A stretch of DNA of 5,450 bases. Origin: Rubrobacter sp. (GTDB taxonomy: Bacteria > Actinomycetota > Rubrobacteria > Rubrobacterales > Rubrobacteraceae). Every line of letters starts with the position of its first letter. Within the stretch, counting starts at the first letter, position 1. The stretch spans positions 1 through 5,450 of the forward strand of contig JACDGB010000149.1 of NCBI GenBank assembly GCA_013815485.1. The letters run 5' to 3'. This document shows positions 1-4,923 of the stretch, one piece after another. Below the pieces are notes generated by a model. The model made no database searches, was not told the origin of the DNA, and was given only the letters and a program-made list of their open reading frames with translations. The position numbers and the translations under genes were made by a program.

Positions 1-96
1 CGCGCACACCAGCATCAGCGCGAGCCATCGACGGTCGATCGGGCGCCGCTTCCGGTAAGCTTTTGGTTCAGGTTGGATCACGTTTTTCTCCGTCAT
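1..96 (-). CDS. MFS-type multidrug transporter, N-terminal fragment (runs off left edge)
   Basis: Only the first 32 codons are in the window; the gene continues past base 1. The visible peptide starts MTEKNVIQPEPKAYRKRRPI, a polar, strongly basic cytoplasmic tail. It then enters a hydrophobic stretch, RRWLALMLVCA, which looks like the start of transmembrane helix 1. An RRW-L-L tail leading into the first helix is typical of drug:H+ antiporters of the major facilitator superfamily, especially the 14-helix DHA2 type; this is recognition from a short fragment. The ATG at 94-96 has a modest AAGAAGG at 108-114, 11 bases upstream. The frame stays open upstream, and an in-frame ATG at 151-153, with AGGGGAG at 164-170, would add 19 residues, so the start is uncertain. 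It would be the last gene of the minus-strand run and might export products or substrates of the upstream enzymes, which is inference. A different membrane protein cannot be excluded. Confidence 0.55.
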   Translation of the reverse strand, partial: MTEKNVIQPEPKAYRKRRPIDRRWLALMLVCA

Positions 97-340
97 ATTA
101 TGTCCAGCCTTCTTTTGGGGCGATTTTCGGTCATCCGGGTGGTTATAGGCCATCGTCGCGCCGCTCCCCTCGCCCATTTTCGTAGGAGTCGAGAGCCGTC
201 CGCAGTCCGGCGGCGAGGCTGTTGGCAGCACCTGCGCGGCAACGGGTCCGCCTGTGAGAAGTTGCCGAGCAGATGCAGGAGGGCTTCGTGTATAGAGTAG
301 CTGGTGACGCTGGCCGACGGCAGGAGTAGAGCCTCAAAGG
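97..340 (-). pseudogene. Intergenic gap with a possible decayed, frameshifted coding remnant
   Basis: This is the longest gap in the window. On the minus strand just past the stop of the upstream oxidoreductase, one frame reads SYSIHEALLHLLGNFSQADP with mostly G/C third positions. Near 235-245 the gene-like signal moves by one base to the frame reading SLAAGLRTALDSYENGR, which ends at a TAA at 143-145. Neither half has a normal start codon; the second frame could open at a TTG at 335-337. This pattern would fit a small gene broken by a frameshift, but GC-rich DNA often keeps several frames open and I do not recognise the peptide. A TATAAC hexamer at 143-148 (minus strand) resembles a -10 box, but no matching -35 was found. 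No terminator hairpin with a T-run is visible. Confidence 0.25.
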
Positions 341-961
341 TCAATTCTCCTTCAAGACGCGGAACCGGAGGTGGGTTACCCCGGGGGCCTCTATCACCCT
401 CGTGCGTTCCAGTTCGATCGGCCCTTCGCCGAGATGGTCGAAGAAACGGACGCCCCCTCCGAGCAGGACGGGCACCAGGTCGATGCCAATCTCGTCGATC
501 AGCCCTGCCTTTATGGCCTGCTGCGCGACGTTGGCGCCGCCCACGCCTACGTCGTTGTCGCCCGCGGCCACTTTCGCCTGTTCGACGGCGCCCTCGACGC
601 CGCCCGTGACGAAGGTGAAAGGAGATCCCCCATGGACCCATTCCCGGGGGACGGAGTGGGTGACGACGAAGACCGGCAGGTCCATCGGGTGCCTTCCACC
701 CCACCCGTTGGCGAGATCGAAGTGCCTCCGTCCCACCACCAGCGCCCCCGTCTTTTGGTGCGACTCCCGAAGAAGCCCGGCGCTGGCCCGTGAGACCTTG
801 AGCGTGATCCCGCCGCCCGGCATCGTGTACTCGGTGTCGCCGTCGAAGTACCACGCAAAGAGCCGTTCCCCGCCATCTCCCAGGGGCCATTCGGGGCCGT
901 CGTTCGGCCCGGCGATGAAACCGTCCAATGACATCGAAAATCCCGTACCCACCGTGCCCAC
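341..961 (-). CDS. Dihydrofolate reductase family (RibD C-terminal fold) oxidoreductase, 206 aa
   Basis: A probable NADPH-dependent oxidoreductase of the RibD C-terminal/YyaP-like group, which has the dihydrofolate reductase fold but is not a proven folate enzyme. Family landmarks are in order: SMSLDGFIAGPND near residues 9-21, the glycine-rich GALVVGRRHFD at 72-82, the strand PVFVVTHSVP at 96-105, and DVGVGGANVAQQAIKAGLID at 137-156 followed by VPVLLGGGVRFF at 163-174. The last block is the classic nucleotide-binding end of the fold. The protein is somewhat longer than its paralogue at 1519-2073 because of an insert around residues 25-60. The start is GTG, chosen because AAAGGAG lies 7 bases upstream. 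The gene begins 21 bases after the VOC gene stop, so the two are probably co-transcribed. It ends FRVLKEN, and the last three sense codons (AAG GAG AAT) themselves form a Shine-Dalgarno-like sequence. The fold assignment is firm; the substrate is unknown. Confidence 0.93.
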   Translation of the reverse strand: MGTVGTGFSMSLDGFIAGPNDGPEWPLGDGGERLFAWYFDGDTEYTMPGGGITLKVSRASAGLLRESHQKTGALVVGRRHFDLANGWGGRHPMDLPVFVVTHSVPREWVHGGSPFTFVTGGVEGAVEQAKVAAGDNDVGVGGANVAQQAIKAGLIDEIGIDLVPVLLGGGVRFFDHLGEGPIELERTRVIEAPGVTHLRFRVLKEN

Positions 962-968
962 GTTCGTT

Positions 969-975
969 CTCCTTT
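969..975 (-). promoter_or_regulatory. Ribosome binding site fixing the GTG start of the 206-aa oxidoreductase
   Basis: The minus strand reads AAAGGAG, 7 bases before the GTG at 959-961. This is the strongest site near the N-terminus and places the start nine codons upstream of the first in-frame ATG (the M of MSLDG), which lacks an equally good site. Confidence 0.8.
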
Positions 976-982
976 CGCTTGT

Positions 983-1396
983 CTAGTCTCGGGCAGAGAT
1001 CTGCTGCACGGCCCAGCCGTTGCCGTCCGGGTCGTCGAAAAAGACGAACCCGACGTTGTCGAGGTTCTCCCCGTCCCTGGCAGGGCGAGGACCCGAGGCG
1101 CCGACCACCAGGACCTCGCCGACCTCCACCCCGCGCTCTACGAGTTTGGCCCGCGCAGCGCGGATGTCCCTAACTACCAACTGCAAGCCCTTGAGCGAGC
1201 CGGGCCGCATGTCCCCGACGCCCTTCCCCACGACGATCGAGCAGCCCGAACCCGGAGGAGTCAGTTGCACGACATGAAACTCGTCGCTGACCTCCATATC
1301 GTGATCCACGTCGAAGCCGAGCTTCTCGGCGTAGAAGGTTTTCGCACGGTCCACGTCCGAGACGGGGACCACAACAACTTCGAGCGTCCAATTCAT
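983..1396 (-). CDS. VOC superfamily (glyoxalase/bleomycin-resistance fold) protein, 137 aa
   Basis: A small single-domain protein made of two beta-alpha-beta-beta-beta modules, the usual length for the vicinal oxygen chelate superfamily. The first module opens LEVVVVPVSDVDRAKTFYAE (residues 5-24), giving the strand, helix and FY of the family, followed by LGFDVDHD. The second opens LQLVVRDIRAARAKLVERGV (71-90) and ends GFVFFDDPDGNGWAVQQI (116-133), with the typical F-x-DPDGN-W turn. The His/Glu metal ligands of glyoxalase I are not evident: Val and Leu occupy the strand positions where His is usual, and Gln appears near the terminal Glu position. It may therefore bind a ligand without metal catalysis or use other ligands. 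The start is ATG with AAAGGA at 1406-1411, 9 bases upstream. It lies 122 bases after the preceding oxidoreductase and 21 bases before the next, so a promoter could sit in the longer gap. Substrate unknown. Confidence 0.92.
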   Translation of the reverse strand: MNWTLEVVVVPVSDVDRAKTFYAEKLGFDVDHDMEVSDEFHVVQLTPPGSGCSIVVGKGVGDMRPGSLKGLQLVVRDIRAARAKLVERGVEVGEVLVVGASGPRPARDGENLDNVGFVFFDDPDGNGWAVQQISARD

Positions 1397-1418
1397 GGCG
1401 CATCGTCCTTTCGTGCGT

Positions 1419-1437
1419 TAGATCACCCGCTCATCTA
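1419..1437. repeat. Imperfect palindrome upstream of the VOC gene, possible operator
   Basis: The 19-base sequence TAGATCACCCGCTCATCTA has perfect outer arms TAGAT/ATCTA; with one further match inside, 6 of 8 positions per half-site pair. It lies 7 bases upstream of the VOC ribosome binding site, in the only roomy gap of the oxidoreductase/VOC block, a reasonable place for a repressor site. No regulator gene is in the window and the palindrome is short, so chance remains possible. Confidence 0.3.
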
Positions 1438-1518
1438 GCCGGGAAATATCCCGCCGGTAACTTTCCGCCCTCGCCCGCCCCGTAGATGTTGGCGTTCTTA
1501 CTGAAGGAGAAGCGCAAT
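1438..1518 (-). other. Remainder of the gap between the 184-aa oxidoreductase and the VOC gene
   Basis: A small hairpin can form at 1440-1453 (CGGGA, loop AATA, TCCCG on the plus strand; 5-bp stem). No T-run follows on the minus strand, so it is not a convincing intrinsic terminator. I looked for -35/-10 pairs on the minus strand and found only weak ones: TTACCG, 17 bases, TAGATG, each matching 3 of 6 consensus bases. One frame running past the upstream stop, NANIYGAGEGGKLPAGYF, has unusually G/C-rich third positions over its first ten codons, so some of this gap may have been coding once. Confidence 0.25.
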
Positions 1519-2073
1519 TTATTCTCCCGTTCTCGCCGGCCTGTAGGTGAGGACGACGACGCCCGAACCAAACGTCTTCGTCTCCACGAGCTCCAGGGCC
1601 TTCGTGTCGATCCCGTCCCCGAAGAGCCGCTTCCCGCCCCCCACCACGACGGGGAAGACCATGATCCGGTACTCGTCCACGAGATCTTGCTCCACCAGCG
1701 TGTTGACCAGCGTGGCACTACCGAAGACCAGGATGTCCCTGCCAGGTTGCTGTTTGAGCCTGGAGATCTCCTCCGCGATGTCGCCCTGGACCAGGCTCGC
1801 GTTCCACTCGAGCGGCTCTTCCAGGGTCGTCGAAACGACGAACTTGGGGTAGCCGTTCATCATGGCTCCATATTCTCCTGTTTGCTCCGCCATCTGGGGC
1901 CAGGCCGCCGCGAAACCTTCGTAGGTCACCCGTCCCAGCAAGAGGGCGTCGCTCGCAGACATCTCGGCGAACTTGAACTTATCCTGTTCTTTGCTCGGAA
2001 ACTGGAAGGTCCAGCTCGGGTCTTCCATCACACCGTCCAGCGACACGAACTCCGATACGATTACTCTCCTCAT
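1519..2073 (-). CDS. Dihydrofolate reductase family (RibD C-terminal fold) oxidoreductase, 184 aa
   Basis: A second member of the RibD-C/YyaP-like family, of typical length for single-domain forms. It opens MRRVIVSEFVSLDGVMEDP (residues 1-19). Next come DALLLGRVTYEGF (42-54), the strand PKFVVSTTLEEPLEW (76-90) with the family's conserved V-S-T-T-L, and DILVFGSATLVNTLVEQDLV (113-132), leading to EYRIMVFPVVVGGGKRLF (134-151). The G-S-x-x-L and P-V-x-x-G-G-G elements are the cofactor-site signature of the fold. The reaction is expected to be NAD(P)H-dependent reduction of a small cytoplasmic substrate, but the substrate cannot be read from sequence. The ATG has AAAGGAG 7 bases upstream, an excellent start. 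Unusually, that site lies inside the last codons of the 28-codon ORF upstream. It differs clearly from the 206-aa paralogue at 341-961 and is not a recent duplicate of it. True trimethoprim-resistance function is not implied. Confidence 0.93.
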   Translation of the reverse strand: MRRVIVSEFVSLDGVMEDPSWTFQFPSKEQDKFKFAEMSASDALLLGRVTYEGFAAAWPQMAEQTGEYGAMMNGYPKFVVSTTLEEPLEWNASLVQGDIAEEISRLKQQPGRDILVFGSATLVNTLVEQDLVDEYRIMVFPVVVGGGKRLFGDGIDTKALELVETKTFGSGVVVLTYRPARTGE

Positions 2074-2074
2074 A

Positions 2075-2161
2075 CTAATTCTCCTTTACGACGCGGAAGC
2101 TCGGGTGCGTCGAAGTCGGGTTGGTCATGGCCTCTTGGGCGTCGCGGGTCGTCTCAATCAT
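2075..2161 (-). pseudogene. 28-codon ORF; likely 3' remnant of a third RibD-C-family gene or a small coupled peptide
   Basis: This short ORF fills the gap between the serine hydrolase and the 184-aa oxidoreductase. Its ATG overlaps the hydrolase stop (ATGATTGA, 8 shared bases) and its TAG ends one base before the next ATG. Of its 28 sense codons, 23 end in G or C, as in a real gene. Its last 15 residues, NPTSTHPSFRVVKEN, align without gaps to the end of the 206-aa oxidoreductase, APGVTHLRFRVLKEN, with 9 identities. At DNA level 20 of 22 bases match between 2077-2098 and 343-364. The body of such an enzyme is absent, so I read it as a tail left by deletion or replacement, kept because its AAG GAG AAT codons supply the next gene's ribosome binding site. 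No strong ribosome binding site precedes its own ATG (only GGGG, 6 bases away), and an alternative ATG lies at 2126-2128. A real small peptide or a translational leader is the alternative. Confidence 0.45.
2081..2087 (-). promoter_or_regulatory. Ribosome binding site of the 184-aa oxidoreductase, embedded in coding codons
   Basis: The minus strand reads AAAGGAG, 7 bases before the ATG at 2071-2073. It overlaps the Lys-Glu codons at the end of the 28-codon ORF, so translation of that ORF would run over the site and stop one base before the next start. This arrangement allows coupling of the two. Confidence 0.8.
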
Positions 2162-3338
2162 CGATCGCCCCGTACGCCGAAGTCCAGAAATCGAGATCTA
2201 TACCGGGGGAGTCGGGACCGGCGAGGCGTTGGGTCATCAGGATGCCGATCAGGTCCTCCTCCGGGTCCGAATATCCGGACGTGCCGTAGCCGCCGTCCCA
2301 GCCGAAGCGCCCGGGGGTCTTCGCCAGATCTCCGCGCCTCGTGACCACGGACATGCCGAACCCCCAACTGCTGTCGTCACCGAAGAACATGCCCGCCCCA
2401 ACCTTCTGCTCCGGCGTCAGATGGTCCGTGGTCATGAGCTCAATCGAGGGCCTCGACAGGATGCGCCCGCCACCGTGTTTGCCCTTGTTCAGCATCATCC
2501 GGCAGAAGGCCAGGTAATCGTCCACGGTCGAGACCAGCCCCCCGCCGCAGGACTCGAAGGCGGGAGGGCGGCTCCACCGGCTGTCGCCCGCGTCGTCGTA
2601 GAGATCGAGGGCCCCGGTCCCGGGATCGGCCACGTAGCAGGGCGGCAGGCGGTCGAGCTTGTCGGCGGGTACGTGGAAGCCGGTGTCCTCCATACCGAGG
2701 GGTTCGAAGATTCGCCCGCGGAAGAACGTCTCCAGCGGTTGACCTGTGGCGCGTGAGATGAGAACGCCCAGCACGTCGGAGCCCGTCTCGTACATCCACC
2801 TCTCGCCCGGCTGGTGGACCAGCGGCAGATCGCCGAGGCGCCCCAGCCACTCGTCCGGCGGGAGCGAAGGCGAGTCCGGACCGGGGGAGAGCCCCGCCTC
2901 GTCCATCGCCTCCTGGATCGGGTACCGTCCGGGGGGAGCCATCACCGCCCCGATTCCCAGCCGCAAGGTCAGCAGGTCACGCAAGGTGATCGGCCGGTTG
3001 GCCGGCACGGTGTCGTCGATGGCGCGCAGGACCCTGCGGTCCGCCAGTTCGGGCAGCAGAGGGTCCACGGGTTCGTCCAGCCGCAGCCTGCATTCCTCGA
3101 CCAGGACCATCGCCGCCACGGCCGCGACCGGCTTGGTCATCGAGGCGATGCGGAAGATCGTGTCACGCCGCATCGGGTCGCCGCCGCCTACCGCCTTCGT
3201 TCCAACGGCATCAACATATGCTTCGCCCCGACGGCTGACCAGCGTAACGAGACCGGGAACCTCCCCGCGCTCGACGTAGCCTGCCATGACGTCGTGCATG
3301 CGGCCGAGCCGCGTTCTGGACATTCCTCCGGCCCCCAT
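2154..3338 (-). CDS. Serine hydrolase, class C beta-lactamase/penicillin-binding-protein-like esterase family, 394 aa
   Basis: A full-length member of the beta-lactamase-fold family (Pfam Beta-lactamase), which includes EstB-type esterases, D-aminopeptidases and class C enzymes. The nucleophile motif S-x-x-K is S66-M-T-K69 in IFRIASMTKP. The second motif is Y183 in WMYETGSDVLG, which replaces the Y-x-N of classical beta-lactamases and is typical of the esterase branch. The third motif region is FGWDGGYGTSGYSDP (345-359) instead of K-T-G, also esterase-like. There is no signal peptide, so a cytoplasmic enzyme is expected; the lack of export and the variant motifs argue against a resistance beta-lactamase. 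The first ATG (3336-3338) lies one base after the amidase TAG, favouring re-initiation. It lacks a clear ribosome binding site of its own. The in-frame ATG at 3321-3323 (MSRTRLGRMHDV) resembles the usual family N-terminus but has GGAGG only one base upstream. The start is therefore ambiguous by five residues. Ester or amide substrate unknown. Confidence 0.93.
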   Translation of the reverse strand: MGAGGMSRTRLGRMHDVMAGYVERGEVPGLVTLVSRRGEAYVDAVGTKAVGGGDPMRRDTIFRIASMTKPVAAVAAMVLVEECRLRLDEPVDPLLPELADRRVLRAIDDTVPANRPITLRDLLTLRLGIGAVMAPPGRYPIQEAMDEAGLSPGPDSPSLPPDEWLGRLGDLPLVHQPGERWMYETGSDVLGVLISRATGQPLETFFRGRIFEPLGMEDTGFHVPADKLDRLPPCYVADPGTGALDLYDDAGDSRWSRPPAFESCGGGLVSTVDDYLAFCRMMLNKGKHGGGRILSRPSIELMTTDHLTPEQKVGAGMFFGDDSSWGFGMSVVTRRGDLAKTPGRFGWDGGYGTSGYSDPEEDLIGILMTQRLAGPDSPGIDLDFWTSAYGAIDD

Positions 3339-3339
3339 T

Positions 3340-4923
3340 CTAGTAGCCCGGTGGCCGCTGGAATTTGCCGGTCACTTGCGATAGTGCGTATGCAACACCT
3401 AGCAGACGCGACTCATCCCAGCGTTTTCCGACCACCTGTACTCCGATGGGTAAGCCGTTGCGATCCTCTGTGTAGGGCAGCACGACCGCTGGATGGCCGG
3501 TGTAGTTGAACAACGTGGCGTGGGCGTTTACCAGCCAATACGCTACTTCCTGGCCGTCAACGCGTAGCGGCGATCCCGTTTCGCGGTGTGAGAACGCGGT
3601 GACCATGGATGCCGGGCACAACAGGACATCCCACGACTCGAAGAACTCTTCCCAGGCGACCATGGACTGGTCGCGCCGGTCGAGCGCTTCCAGGTACTGC
3701 GCGAGGGTGGCCGGCGGTTTATCCTCCTCCGGCTGGAATGCGCCAAGAACCATACCGATCAAGTCTCCCGCGCTCGATAGATCCTGGTTGAAATCCAGGT
3801 CTGGCAGCGTCGCTTCTTCCACGGTTGCACCCAAGGTCTTGAACTGCTGCGCCAGTCCTTCGATCGCGCCTCGAATCTCCGCCGCGACCGGAAGGCCAGG
3901 AAAGGTTGGCGCGTAGGCGATCCGCAGTTCTTCCGGTTCCAGGTCTGGAGCATCTTCAACCGGCACCGGCTGCACCTCGGTATCCCGCCCGTCCGGTCCC
4001 GCGATGATCGGGTAGAGCAGCGACAGATCCTCGACGTTACGGGCCATTGGCCCTATGCAGGACATGATCCTTACGCTTCGCGGCGGCGGAAGACCGGGAA
4101 TGAGTCCGGCCGATGAGGTCCGATTTTCGGTAGGCTTCAGGCCGAACAGGCCGCAGAAGTGCGCCGGAATGCGGATCGAACCAGCCAGGTCGGTGCCAAC
4201 TTCAAAGGGTGTCATGCCGGAAGCCAGCGCGGCGGCAGCGCCGCCGCCGGACCCGCCCGGCGTGCACCCGAGGTTCCAGGGATTGCTGGTATGACCAAAA
4301 ATGGGGTTACTGGATTGCGCGGGATCTCCCAGCATCATGGCCACGTTCGTTTTGCCAATGAGGATGCCGCCCGCCGCCTTGAGACGGGCCGCAACCGCGC
4401 CGTCCTCTTGAGGGGTGTGATCCAGTGGCGGAAACCCGGTCGTCGTGCGCATACCCTCGGTCGCGTGGGCATCTTTCAACGTATAGGGCACGCCGTGCAG
4501 CGGCCCCCAAACCTCGCCGCGGGCGAGGGCTTCGTCTGCTTCTTGTGCCCGCTCGCGTGCACGCCTGGCATCCATGGTGACAATCGCATTCAGCACCGAA
4601 TTATGCTTTTCTATTTGAGCTAGATGTGCTTCGAGCACATCTGTGGCTGAAACCTCTCCTGCCCGGATGGCGGCGGCCAATCGTGTCGTGCTGGAAAAAA
4701 CAGCATCCACAATCCTATCCCCGCTTTCTTCCTCGTCGGCGAACGATTGGCCCCTCGCGGCGAGGGCGCGACGGATCCGATACAGCGCCTTTGGCCCCAT
4801 ACCGTGCAACCCCGCGATCTCGGCCCCACTAACCTCGGTGAACTGCCCGAGCCGCGAGTACCCGGCCCCTGCGAGTGCCCTTTGCGCCGGTTTGCCCAAG
4901 GGCGGAAGATCGTTAGTCGTCAT
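3340..4923 (-). CDS. Amidase signature family hydrolase with an N-terminal helix-hairpin-helix domain, 527 aa
   Basis: The C-terminal part (about residues 72-527) is a complete amidase-signature enzyme, which hydrolyses a carboxamide or similar bond. The Ser-cisSer-Lys triad is intact: K150 in YTLKDA, S225 in TPGGSGGG and S249 in DLAGSIRIPA. The spacings of 75 and 24 residues match fatty-acid amide hydrolase. CGLFGLKPT follows at 257-265. The C-terminal half (HATLFNYTGHPAVVLPY, IGVQVVGKRW) matches bacterial amidases, and no GatB partner is nearby, so a transamidase role is unlikely. Residues 5-61 are extra: LGKPAQRALAGAGYSRLGQF and LHGMGPKAL form a helix-hairpin-helix domain like small stand-alone proteins that may bind nucleic acid. 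An acidic linker (ADEEESGD, 62-69) joins the two. The start ATG overlaps the upstream TGA by 4 bases and has a strong GGAGG 7 bases before it. The HhH part has a more GC-rich third position than the amidase part. An internal GTG at codon 72 could conceivably start the amidase alone. Confidence 0.94.
   Translation of the reverse strand: MTTNDLPPLGKPAQRALAGAGYSRLGQFTEVSGAEIAGLHGMGPKALYRIRRALAARGQSFADEEESGDRIVDAVFSSTTRLAAAIRAGEVSATDVLEAHLAQIEKHNSVLNAIVTMDARRARERAQEADEALARGEVWGPLHGVPYTLKDAHATEGMRTTTGFPPLDHTPQEDGAVAARLKAAGGILIGKTNVAMMLGDPAQSSNPIFGHTSNPWNLGCTPGGSGGGAAAALASGMTPFEVGTDLAGSIRIPAHFCGLFGLKPTENRTSSAGLIPGLPPPRSVRIMSCIGPMARNVEDLSLLYPIIAGPDGRDTEVQPVPVEDAPDLEPEELRIAYAPTFPGLPVAAEIRGAIEGLAQQFKTLGATVEEATLPDLDFNQDLSSAGDLIGMVLGAFQPEEDKPPATLAQYLEALDRRDQSMVAWEEFFESWDVLLCPASMVTAFSHRETGSPLRVDGQEVAYWLVNAHATLFNYTGHPAVVLPYTEDRNGLPIGVQVVGKRWDESRLLGVAYALSQVTGKFQRPPGY
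4744..4911 (-). other. Segment encoding the N-terminal helix-hairpin-helix domain of the amidase fusion
   Basis: Codons 5-60 of the amidase gene. The hairpin GMGPKAL sits between two predicted helices, with AQRALAGAGYSRLGQFTEVS before and YRIRRALAARGQSF after. This pattern is shared by HhH proteins and the RNA polymerase alpha C-terminal domain, where the hairpin touches the DNA backbone. Of codons 1-62, 48 end in G or C, against 28 of the last 46 codons of the amidase part. By hand count the segment 4741-4920 is about 67% GC, close to the neighbouring hydrolases; the amidase part over 3361-4680 is about 62%. Confidence 0.7.

Noticed and set aside
93..890. 265-codon minus-strand ORF overlapping the 206-aa oxidoreductase
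   Set aside because: It is an Arg/Gly-rich, low-complexity translation in a shifted frame of a clear RibD-C gene. Only its tail beyond 340 has gene-like codons, and this is reported as a possible remnant.
402..986. Plus-strand ORF of 194 codons opposite the 206-aa oxidoreductase
   Set aside because: Ser/Pro/Arg-rich antisense translation with no ribosome binding site or family motif.
1440..1453. Intrinsic terminator between the 184-aa oxidoreductase and the VOC gene
   Set aside because: The stem is only 5 bp and no T-run follows on the transcribed strand.
341..2073. Reading the two reductases as trimethoprim-resistant dihydrofolate reductases
   Set aside because: They belong to the RibD-C/YyaP-like branch, not to folA or dfr families; the fold name does not imply folate metabolism or resistance.
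1486..2289. Long plus-strand ORF (267 codons) opposite the 184-aa oxidoreductase
   Set aside because: It is the antisense shadow of a well-supported gene, crosses several gene borders and shows no recognisable domain.
2154..3338. Calling the serine hydrolase an antibiotic-resistance beta-lactamase
   Set aside because: It lacks a signal peptide, the Y-x-N motif is Y-E-T and the K-T-G region is W-D-G, all of which point to the esterase branch.
2121..3509. Plus-strand ORFs of 211, 177 and 231 codons opposite the serine hydrolase
   Set aside because: They arise because GC-rich third positions suppress stops on the opposite strand; they have no domain signature and overlap one another.
3340..4923. 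Calling the amidase GatA of the Glu-tRNA(Gln) amidotransferase
   Set aside because: No gatB or gatC is adjacent, the N-terminus carries an HhH domain and the sequence around the triad fits generic amidases.
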